Assembly: GCF_002321025.1 (NCBI RefSeq)
Contig: NZ_DCLL01000031.1
Coordinates: 119,325 to 169,665 of the forward strand
From: Acinetobacter lwoffii
GTDB lineage: Bacteria; Pseudomonadota; Gammaproteobacteria; Pseudomonadales; Moraxellaceae
Direction: 5' to 3'
Length of the DNA: 50,341 nt
Positions within the stretch are counted from its first letter, which is position 1. Each line of letters opens with the position of its first letter. Below, one piece after another: positions 44,144-50,341 of the stretch. A model generated the notes under the pieces. It searched no databases, was not told the origin of the DNA, and worked only from the letters and a program-made list of their open reading frames with translations. Made by a program: the position numbers and the translations under genes.

Positions 44144-44174
44144 ATAAAAAAAGCCTGCAATTGCAGGCTTTTCT
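44144..44174. terminator. Bidirectional intrinsic terminator
   Basis: Perfect palindrome AAGCCTGCAATTGCAGGCTT (44151-44170) with A-rich left and T-rich right flanks, between the convergent DUF4112 gene and htpX. Confidence 0.88.
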
Positions 44175-44196
44175 TAAATCAAAACTAAAGTTTTAC

Positions 44197-45102
44197 TTAA
44201 GCACAATCAAGTTGTTGCAAAGCAGCGACACGCTGTTCGATGCTTGGATGCGTCTGGAACAATGCAGCAAGGCTAAAGCCTTCTTCTTTACCCGCAGAAA
44301 TCGCAAATGCTTTCATTTCTTTCGGCATGGCATCCGGCATTTCAGATTCTGCCTGTAAGCGCAGTAATGCTGAAATCATGGCTTGTTTACCTGCCAGACG
44401 TGCACCTGCTTCATCAGCACGGTATTCACGATGACGAGAGAACCACATCACAATCGACGACGCAAGAATACCGAACACGATATCCAGCACAATAGTAATC
44501 ACGAAATAGGCAATACCCGGTGCTTCACCTTCTTCACGACCAAAGACATTGCGGTCAATAAAATCACCTGCGACACGTGCGAAGAACATCACGAAGGCGT
44601 TCACAACACCTTGGATCAGTGCCAGAGTGACCATGTCGCCATTGGCAACGTGACCAATCTCATGCGCCAATACTGCACGAAGTTCGTCTTTGTTCATACG
44701 CTCAAGCAAGCCGGTTGATACCGCAACGAGAGCATCGTTTTTGTTCCAGCCGGTGGCAAAGGCATTCGACTGATAAGAGGGGAAAATACCCACTTCCGGC
44801 ATTTTAATGCCTGCACGCTGAGAAAGTTGTGCAACTTCTTGGAGCAACCAGGCTTCAGCTTGGTTACGAGGTGCATTCGGGTCAATCAGTTCAGTACCCG
44901 TGGTCTTTTTCGCCATCCATTTAGACATGAACAGGGAAATCATTGAGCCGACCATACCGAACACAAAACAGATGACCAACAGGTTGCCTAGATTCAAGCC
45001 ACCTGCGCCATGGTAACTACCGACACCGAAGAGTGACAAGATAATGCCAGCTACAACCAGTACCGCGAGGTTGGTTAGCAAGAACAAACCAATCCGCATC
45101 AT
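44197..45102 (-). CDS. htpX: Membrane zinc metalloprotease HtpX
   Basis: Inner-membrane quality-control protease that works with FtsH, induced by envelope stress in E. coli. 301 aa. Four TM segments (two N-terminal, two around 155-215). The zinc motif HEIGH is in RAVLAHEIGHVANGD, and the third ligand Glu is in EYRADEAGARLAG. The upstream 176-base gap contains its promoter, not identified with confidence. Confidence 0.97.
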   Translation of the reverse strand: MMRIGLFLLTNLAVLVVAGIILSLFGVGSYHGAGGLNLGNLLVICFVFGMVGSMISLFMSKWMAKKTTGTELIDPNAPRNQAEAWLLQEVAQLSQRAGIKMPEVGIFPSYQSNAFATGWNKNDALVAVSTGLLERMNKDELRAVLAHEIGHVANGDMVTLALIQGVVNAFVMFFARVAGDFIDRNVFGREEGEAPGIAYFVITIVLDIVFGILASSIVMWFSRHREYRADEAGARLAGKQAMISALLRLQAESEMPDAMPKEMKAFAISAGKEEGFSLAALFQTHPSIEQRVAALQQLDCA

Positions 45103-45278
45103 TGAGAAATCCTCTTATTACAGAAAAATAATCTGATTATTAAATGTAAATCATTGAAATCAATATGCGGTGAAATCGAGAAGAATTCAAGGAAAAAATA
45201 GCATTTGGCTACAAAAAACACAGGATATTTTTTGTACGAATTAAAACATAGGTCTTTAAAAACAAAGCTGTTTAGGAA

Positions 45279-46151
45279 TTATTCACTCAAATATATTTTT
45301 GCAGATGCTGACGCATTCGCGGTGGCATATGAGCCTGCCGGTGCATCGGTGAAACTGCCATCCGCTTGAGCAATGATCTGACGCTGATACTTGGCAGCCT
45401 GAATATTGGAAGCTGTGGTGGTTTCAATCGAATAATTGTCAGAACTGGCAATCACACGGCCAGTACCAGAAGATGCTGTATAAGTAGAACTAGTATTGCC
45501 AATTCCCTGAGCATATAAGTTCTGATAACGGCTGCTGACACGACGGACATAGTCCTGAGTTTCACGAAACGGTGGCACACCCTTATATTTGGCCACATTA
45601 CCTTCACCGGCATTATAGCCTGCCAGTGCCAAGGTGGTGTTGCCATTAAAACGTTTCAATAACCAGGCCAGATATTTGGCACCTGCCATAATATTCTGCT
45701 GCGGGTCATAAGCGTTGCTGACATTAAAACGACGGGCAGTCGCCGGCATGAGTTGCATTAAGCCCTGTGCACCGACTGGAGAGCGTGCCTGTACATTAAA
45801 ACCGGATTCGGTATGCATCACAGCTTTAATCAAGCCTTCAGACACGCCATAGGTTTGTGCTGCCTGACGGATGATCGAGTCATAGGCATTTTTATTTTTA
45901 CTATAGCTAGGTAACACGGAAGCTTCACTCGAGCCCCAGTTACTATAACTATGAATATTGCTGTCGGGATAATAAGTTTTCTTTTCTACCTGCAGGTGAT
46001 TATAGCGACTTTTCTTATTGGTCAATAAAGTACTGCCATTACTGTCGCGTAATTGATAGATCGTTTGACCAGCATAAGCAAAATGACAACAGCTTGCCAA
46101 TAGCAAACCACTGATCCCATAACGCCCCAAAACATGCACATTTATTTTCAT
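45279..46151 (-). CDS. Secreted lytic transglycosylase (SLT domain)
   Basis: Peptidoglycan lyase of 290 aa. Signal peptide residues 1-27 (LLLASCCHFAYAG). A DUF4124-like strand segment follows (TIYQLRDSNGSTLLTNKK). The SLT domain spans about 90-205 with catalytic Glu115 in AVMHTESGFN, GAQGLMQLMPATA and ALAGYNAGEGNV. It carries a Ser/Thr/Ala-rich tail after about 215. Similar small SLT proteins are common in Acinetobacter and Pseudomonas; no specific Mlt name fits. Confidence 0.92.
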   Translation of the reverse strand: MKINVHVLGRYGISGLLLASCCHFAYAGQTIYQLRDSNGSTLLTNKKSRYNHLQVEKKTYYPDSNIHSYSNWGSSEASVLPSYSKNKNAYDSIIRQAAQTYGVSEGLIKAVMHTESGFNVQARSPVGAQGLMQLMPATARRFNVSNAYDPQQNIMAGAKYLAWLLKRFNGNTTLALAGYNAGEGNVAKYKGVPPFRETQDYVRRVSSRYQNLYAQGIGNTSSTYTASSGTGRVIASSDNYSIETTTASNIQAAKYQRQIIAQADGSFTDAPAGSYATANASASAKIYLSE

Positions 46152-46650
46152 TGTTTATATTAAGTAAACACAAGCGAGAAAAATTTAATAAAGAGTTTAA
46201 CAAAAAATTACGGAATGAAAAGACTTGTGCGCTGCATTTATAAACGAGTTTGTAAATGCAAGTCATTTTTTACATTTTAGCGATAGAAAAAAAAATATGA
46301 TTTAATTTAAAACCTTAGGCTTGACAGAGTTAACTATTTGATTTTTATTAATAATTAAATTGATCAAAAAATGATCAATTCAAAGAAAAGCCTTATCTTT
46401 TGAGTCGGACAAGTTGTCAAGTCTGTTTCAATCCACAAAGTTATCCACAGCTTTTGTGGACAACTGTGGAAAAGTCCAAAAGATAAGCATCTTGACTAAA
46501 AAGTGAACGCAATCGTTCAATATATCAATCTAAATAAAACATGAAAATGAAACTAATAAGACATTTTCATGAAAATAAATTCTTTTGATGCGATAGCGGT
46601 CCGAATCGGCTAAAATTGCGCGGTATTTTTTTTATGGGTTAATCTCGTCT
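46152..46650. other. Gene-free region with stacked inverted repeats
   Basis: No credible coding region in 499 bases between the divergent SLT and ttcA genes. It contains a 9-5-9 repeat AATTGATCA/TGATCAATT (46358-46380), a DnaA-box cluster (46441-46473) enclosed by CTTATCTTTT/AAAAGATAAG (46392-46487), TGAACG-caat-CGTTCA (46504-46519), and ATGAAAATG/CATTTTCAT (46541-46570). The ttcA promoter must lie near the right end. Confidence 0.75.
46441..46473. promoter_or_regulatory. Cluster of DnaA-box sequences
   Basis: TTATCCACA (46441-46449, plus strand, perfect consensus), TTGTCCACA (46455-46463, minus) and TTTTCCACA (46465-46473, minus), plus a weaker CAATCCACA at 46429-46437. The first two form a near-palindrome. 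Binding by DnaA is inferred from consensus only. Confidence 0.6.
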
Positions 46651-47577
46651 ATGTACTCGCCAGTTGAGTCCGAACAAGGATTTAATTTCAAACCTGAACT
46701 GCCAACAAGCTCAGCCTACTACCGTTTGTTGAAGAAGCTTCGCCGCCAGGTCGGACATGCCATTCGTGACTTCAAGATGATTGAAGAAGGCGATAAGGTC
46801 ATGGTGTGTATTTCTGGTGGTAAAGACAGTTATACCCTGTTGGATATCCTGCTACAGTTCAAGCGCATCGCACCGATCAATTTCGATGTAGTGGCTGTGA
46901 ATCTGGACCAGAAACAGCCAGGCTTCCCGGAAGATGTATTACCTCGTTATTTAGAAGAAAATAACATTCCGTATTACATTTTGGAAAAAGACACCTACAG
47001 CATCACCAAAAAGTTGACGCCTGAAGGTAAAACCTACTGTGCAGTCTGTTCGCGTTTGCGTCGTGGTTCTTTATACGGTTTTGCGCAGGAAATTGGCGCG
47101 ACCAAAGTTGCTTTAGGCCATCATCGTGATGATATCTTGGCGACTTTCTTCCTGAACCTGTTCCATGGCGGCAGCTTGAAAGCTATGCCACCAAAACTGT
47201 TGTCTTCAGACAAAAAGAACATTCTGATTCGCCCACTGGCCTATGTGGAAGAAAAAGACATCATCAAATATGCAGAAATGCGTCAATTTCCAATTATTCC
47301 ATGTAATTTATGTGGCTCTCAGGACAACCTGCAGCGCGCAATTATCAATGACATGTTACGTGATTGGGATAAAGCACATCCAAAACGTCTGCACAGCATT
47401 TTTGGCGCATTGCAAAATGTTTCGCCATCGCAGCTGGTCGATCGTGAATTATTTGATTTTGAAGTGCTGGACAGTCAGCGTGAATTCGACTTCAAAGGCG
47501 GTGATTCAACTGAAGAAGCTGTGGAAGGCGAGAACCGTCGGATCAATATGGTCAATCTGGGCTTTGCTGCAGACTAA
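46651..47577 (+). CDS. ttcA: tRNA 2-thiocytidine(32) synthetase TtcA
   Basis: Thiolates C32 of several tRNAs using ATP and an iron-sulfur cluster. 308 aa. PP-loop SGGKDS at 55-60 in MVCISGGKDSYTLLD. Cluster/thiol cysteines are in YCAVCSRLRRG and IIPCNLCGSQ. The HHRDD motif is in LGHHRDDILATFFLNLFHGG. The acidic C-terminal tail is as in the family. It stands alone with a long structured upstream region. Confidence 0.96.
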   Translation: MYSPVESEQGFNFKPELPTSSAYYRLLKKLRRQVGHAIRDFKMIEEGDKVMVCISGGKDSYTLLDILLQFKRIAPINFDVVAVNLDQKQPGFPEDVLPRYLEENNIPYYILEKDTYSITKKLTPEGKTYCAVCSRLRRGSLYGFAQEIGATKVALGHHRDDILATFFLNLFHGGSLKAMPPKLLSSDKKNILIRPLAYVEEKDIIKYAEMRQFPIIPCNLCGSQDNLQRAIINDMLRDWDKAHPKRLHSIFGALQNVSPSQLVDRELFDFEVLDSQREFDFKGGDSTEEAVEGENRRINMVNLGFAAD

Positions 47578-47590
47578 TTTTAGAACGTGT

Positions 47591-47616
47591 AGACATCAGC
47601 CTGCGGGTTGATGTCT
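47591..47616 (+). terminator. Hairpin after ttcA (weak terminator)
   Basis: AGACATCAGCC/GGTTGATGTCT-type stem of 11 bp with one wobble pair, 13 bases after the ttcA stop. It lacks a good T run, so termination is uncertain. Confidence 0.5.
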
Positions 47617-47783
47617 GCTTATAAACATAAATAAAAATAGAACTACAAAAATTGAACGGCGCGTACAAAATTCGTTAGCCTTTGCGCTAATGATCATGAT
47701 ATAACAAAGCACAAGCATAATAGCTTCAACATGATGTCGTCTGGATAGTCGACATAAATGAACAAATAATTTGAGGAAAGATC

Positions 47784-48170
47784 ATGCCTGCTTTTTTAAC
47801 TGATGATTGGTTTTCAACTGTAGAAACTCTAACTGCGCAAGCTGGCGATTTGAATTTGCCACCAGCTTTGGCGAACCTTGCGATTAATTTGGTTGTAGCG
47901 GACACTACAGGTAATACTGAACTATCTTTAGATGGTGGGGCAATCAAGAAAGGTTTGTCTTCAAATGCCAAAACCACGCTGAATATGGATGGCGAAACTC
48001 TACGTAAAGTTTTCCTGGAATTTGATATGGCGGCTGCGATGCAGGCCTTCATGACCGGCAAAATCAAAGTACAGGGTGATATGTCACAATTGATGGCACT
48101 TCAAACTGCAAAGCCAAGTCAGGAACAAAAAGATTTGTTCAAGAAAGTGCTTGAAAATACTACGGCTTAA
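47784..48170 (+). CDS. SCP2 sterol-binding domain protein
   Basis: 128-aa stand-alone SCP2 domain: LAINLVVADTTGNTELSLDGG, ATTLNMDGETLRKVFLEFD and AFMTGKIKVQGDMSQLMALQ, the last being the family's lipid-pocket signature. Such proteins bind acyl chains, sterols or quinone-like lipids; in E. coli UbiJ and UbiT carry this fold, but this one lacks their extra regions. It starts with GAGGAAAG upstream. No neighbour suggests a pathway. Confidence 0.88.
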   Translation: MPAFLTDDWFSTVETLTAQAGDLNLPPALANLAINLVVADTTGNTELSLDGGAIKKGLSSNAKTTLNMDGETLRKVFLEFDMAAAMQAFMTGKIKVQGDMSQLMALQTAKPSQEQKDLFKKVLENTTA

Positions 48171-48201
48171 TTCTGCTAAGACATTAGCCTGAATGAAGAC
48201 G

Positions 48202-48232
48202 AAAAAAGCTTACCCTGAGGTAAGCTTTTTTT
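48202..48232. terminator. Bidirectional intrinsic terminator
   Basis: A6, AAGCTTACC-ctga-GGTAAGCTT, T7, between the SCP2 gene and the convergent MltF-like gene. Confidence 0.9.
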
Positions 48233-48263
48233 ATGGCATTTTGATTAACGCTAAGATTTCAGC

Positions 48264-49379
48264 TTAGATATTCACCAATTGCGGTGTAGTCTTGATATGC
48301 TCCAGATAAGCACGAATACGGGTTACATATTGCACCGCTTGACGGTAACGACCATTATTGGCCTTATTCTGATCCAGATAGGCATATAAGTTCACCCAGT
48401 TATTCGGGTTCTTGCCTTGCGACTGAATGCGCTTTTGCAACTGATTCACTGCACCTGGACCCATATTATACGCTACCAGTGCAAACCAGTTCCGATCTGG
48501 AAAAGGAATATGCTCATAGCGACTAAGCATTTGATCATAATACTTGGCACCACCCTGAATACTTTGAGCAGGATCGGTACGGTTACTCACGCCCATGGCT
48601 TTTGCTGTACTGTTGGTCAGCATCATCAAACCACGCACACCCGTCGGAGAAACTGAATTCGGTTTCAGATAAGATTCCTGATAACCAATGGCCGCCAGTA
48701 AATGCCAATCCAGATCATACTGCTGCGCTGTCTGTTTAAAACTCGCTTCATAGATCGGCAGGCGATTGTTCAAATCACGTTGAATGGTGGTCCAGGATTC
48801 TTCTTTCACCACATTCTGATTATAAAATGAAGCAAGCTGCTTGATGGCACCACTTTGTTTACCTTTGCAGACAAAAGCACTGGCCGTCTGGCTCAAAGGA
48901 TCTGTAGCAGATTTAAATACCAGGTTTAAATTGGTATTCAAGCCATTACTCGACAGAATCGATTCATCGCCACAAGTGGCTGAGAATGACGTCAAACGCT
49001 TGTTTTCAATGGTGCGTATATCGGTAGTTGTCATAGCCAGATTGGCTTTACCCTGAGCAACCCATTGTAGTGCCGTATTATTATCAGGAACGATTTTAAA
49101 ATCGAGTTTTACATTCAGATTGTTAGCATAGTTACGAACCAGATCATAACCGAAGCCATGCAGATGTTGTCCATCCTGGAATACGGTAGTCGGATTTTCA
49201 ACCGCAACCACGGTCAACTTATTGCTATTGACCACATGATCAAACTGAAGTGTGGTCTTACTTGCATTGATACTGTGTAGGGGAATAAATGCAGTGCTCA
49301 GTACAAGTGCTTTCAAAGGGAGAGAAGAAATTACAGATCTTAGGCAAAGCCTCGACCCAGTGGATGAACTACTGTGCAT
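48264..49379 (-). CDS. MltF-like lytic transglycosylase with reduced solute-binding domain
   Basis: 371 aa. A probable signal peptide or anchor is at about 20-40 (LKALVLSTAFIPLHSINAS). A periplasmic-binding-protein-like region at about 50-200 (KLTVVAVENPTTVFQDGQHL, GFGYDLVRNYANNLNVKL, NLAMTTTDIRTIENK) and an SLT domain at about 215-345 follow, with catalytic Glu235 in AAIGYQESYLKP and GVRGLMMLTNSTAKAMGV. The order SBP then SLT is that of MltF, but the binding region is about 150 residues instead of about 230 and the whole is well short of E. coli MltF (518 aa). It is transcribed divergently from greB. Confidence 0.88.
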   Translation of the reverse strand: MHSSSSTGSRLCLRSVISSLPLKALVLSTAFIPLHSINASKTTLQFDHVVNSNKLTVVAVENPTTVFQDGQHLHGFGYDLVRNYANNLNVKLDFKIVPDNNTALQWVAQGKANLAMTTTDIRTIENKRLTSFSATCGDESILSSNGLNTNLNLVFKSATDPLSQTASAFVCKGKQSGAIKQLASFYNQNVVKEESWTTIQRDLNNRLPIYEASFKQTAQQYDLDWHLLAAIGYQESYLKPNSVSPTGVRGLMMLTNSTAKAMGVSNRTDPAQSIQGGAKYYDQMLSRYEHIPFPDRNWFALVAYNMGPGAVNQLQKRIQSQGKNPNNWVNLYAYLDQNKANNGRYRQAVQYVTRIRAYLEHIKTTPQLVNI

Positions 49380-49741
49380 GTTGTCTCCGCTACAAGTAAT
49401 TTATGCCCTAAAAATCACAGCCAACAAAGCCAGAAATTTTAACAGTTTGATAAATTCAATAAGGGTTGGGCAGTCATGACGTCATTCAAAATGACAAGAG
49501 ATTTAAAGATAATTATGTAGAAAAACTACATAGATTAAAAAGTAAGCATTTCCGGAAGTTGCTGGCATATTAATGATCTAAAAAACGATTGTCAAATTTT
49601 GTACACAAATTATTTTTAAAAATAATTTTAAGATACTGAAATATATAGTTAATTTTTTTGGAATTTTGCCATTGTGTTAAAATGGTAAATAAAATAAGCT
49701 GTTTGTAAGTTAAAACACTGAAAATATGATCAGCAAGACGT
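49380..49741. other. Gene-free AT-rich region between the mltF-like gene and greB
   Basis: No coding region seen in 362 bases. It contains a 7-bp inverted repeat TATGTAG-aaaaa-CTACATA (49514-49532) and a perfect 22-base A/T palindrome at 49607-49628. Divergent promoters for both flanking genes should be here; a TAAAAT near 49678 is a candidate -10 for greB. Confidence 0.6.
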
Positions 49742-50236
49742 ATGAAATCCAACTTAATCACCCGTGCTGGACACGATAAATTGGTGGCAGAACTTAAGAA
49801 TCTCTGGCATGAAGAGCGTCCTGAAATTACCAAAAAAGTGAACTGGGCAGCCAGTCTCGGCGACCGTTCTGAAAACGCAGACTACCAATATAACAAGCAA
49901 ATTTTGCGTAAAATTGATCGACGGGTCAGGTATCTCGGCAAGCGCCTCGAAGAACTGAAAATCATCGATTTTTCCCCGGAGCAGGAGGGTAAGGTTTATT
50001 TTGGTGCTTGGGTAGAAATTGAAAACGAAGAAGGCGAACAAAAAACTTTACGCATTGTTGGTGTAGATGAAATTTATGATCATCATCCGCAACATATTTC
50101 GATTAGTTCGCCGATGGCACGCGCGTTATTGGGCAAGCAGGTCGATGATGAGGCCGAGGTATTGACCCCCTCCGGCAAGAAACTCTGGTTCATCAATTCA
50201 ATTCGTTATGAAAAGCCAGAAAATTCAGCAGATTAA
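49742..50236 (+). CDS. greB: Transcription elongation factor GreB
   Basis: Stimulates cleavage of longer backtracked RNA in RNA polymerase. 164 aa. GreB-type residues are EERPEITKKVNWAASLGDRSE followed by NADYQYNK, and RRVRYLGKRLEELKIID (greater basic patch than GreA). The C-terminal domain has VYFGAWVEIENEEGE and ISSPMARALLGK. The closeness to E. coli GreB separates it from the greA product at 15.7-16.2 kb. Confidence 0.96.
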   Translation: MKSNLITRAGHDKLVAELKNLWHEERPEITKKVNWAASLGDRSENADYQYNKQILRKIDRRVRYLGKRLEELKIIDFSPEQEGKVYFGAWVEIENEEGEQKTLRIVGVDEIYDHHPQHISISSPMARALLGKQVDDEAEVLTPSGKKLWFINSIRYEKPENSAD

Positions 50237-50324
50237 TGGAATTGATTTTATTTTGTGCAGTTGATGCAGTGAAAGCATAAAAATATTTGCCAAGCGTGAT
50301 TTTTGTTTATATCATGTCGGCCAT

Positions 50325-50341
50325 GGAAGCGTGGCAGAGCG
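50325..50341 (+). tRNA. tRNA-Ser, 5' part only (cut by window edge)
   Basis: The last 17 bases, GGAAGCGTGGCAGAGCG, match the acceptor and D-arm start of bacterial tRNA-Ser. The anticodon is outside the window. Confidence 0.6.

Noticed and set aside
44197..44718. Several plus-strand frames inside htpX
   Set aside because: They are antisense to a clear HtpX protease and have no family resemblance.
46358..46487. Chromosomal replication origin (oriC)
   Set aside because: The boxes are suggestive, but there is no dnaA, dnaN, rpmH or gidA nearby and only three to four boxes. A regulatory or titration site is more likely.

Overview
The window is a stretch of bacterial chromosome that reads as Acinetobacter (Moraxellaceae, Gammaproteobacteria). 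This rests on protein character and gene order: hemA next to lolB-ispE-tRNA-Gln, coaD followed by a YfhL-type ferredoxin, a long-form (533 aa) isocitrate lyase, moderately low GC, and intrinsic terminators after most transcription units. Most of it is core genome. The window opens inside a tRNA-Gln gene (minus strand) and closes inside what looks like a tRNA-Ser gene (plus strand). No insertion sequence, prophage or CRISPR array is visible.

Layout. 1-4.5 kb: ispE, lolB and a TPR protein on the minus strand, divergent from hemA. 4.6-7.8 kb: dnaG and bamD (minus). 7.8-10.3 kb: rluD, pgeF and a flavodoxin (plus). 10.3-12.3 kb: smpB (minus), then coaD, ferredoxin, RNase P RNA and elongator tRNA-Met (plus). 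12.3-15.6 kb is the most accessory-looking part: an AT-rich gene for a KAP-family P-loop NTPase directly behind tRNA-Met, a CatB-like hexapeptide acetyltransferase, and a divergent ridA-like/tetR pair with two matched operators. 15.7-20.8 kb: greA, carB and carA (minus), with a strong promoter and a terminator-like hairpin leader ahead of carA. 20.9-23.6 kb: a coiled-coil protein and a small membrane protein (plus), a DOMON-like protein and yhbY (minus), then rlmE. 23.7-27.8 kb: ftsH, a frameshifted GNAT acetyltransferase, folP and a small conserved protein (plus). 27.8-33 kb: two related four-TM proteins on either side of tRNA-Leu, a hypothetical protein, a frameshifted small membrane protein, a CorC/CNNM protein and a LysR regulator. 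33-42 kb: a 660-bp non-coding region, aceA, and two tandem RND permeases without an adaptor gene. 42-50.3 kb: mgtE, a DUF4112 protein, htpX, a lytic transglycosylase, a structured intergenic region with a DnaA-box cluster, ttcA, an SCP2-domain protein, an MltF-like protein and greB.

Functional groups. Cell envelope: lolB, bamD, htpX, ftsH and two transglycosylases. Translation and RNA: rnpB, smpB, rluD, rlmE, yhbY, ttcA and the tRNAs. Transcript elongation: greA and greB. Precursor metabolism: ispE, hemA, coaD, folP, carAB and aceA.

The least explained items are the lone KAP NTPase, the carAB leader, the DnaA-box and inverted-repeat region upstream of ttcA, the orphan RND pair, the paralogous membrane proteins around tRNA-Leu, and two homopolymer-associated frameshifts. 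No clear multi-gene novel system was recognised. The KAP gene is the best candidate for a defence-type function, on family grounds only.
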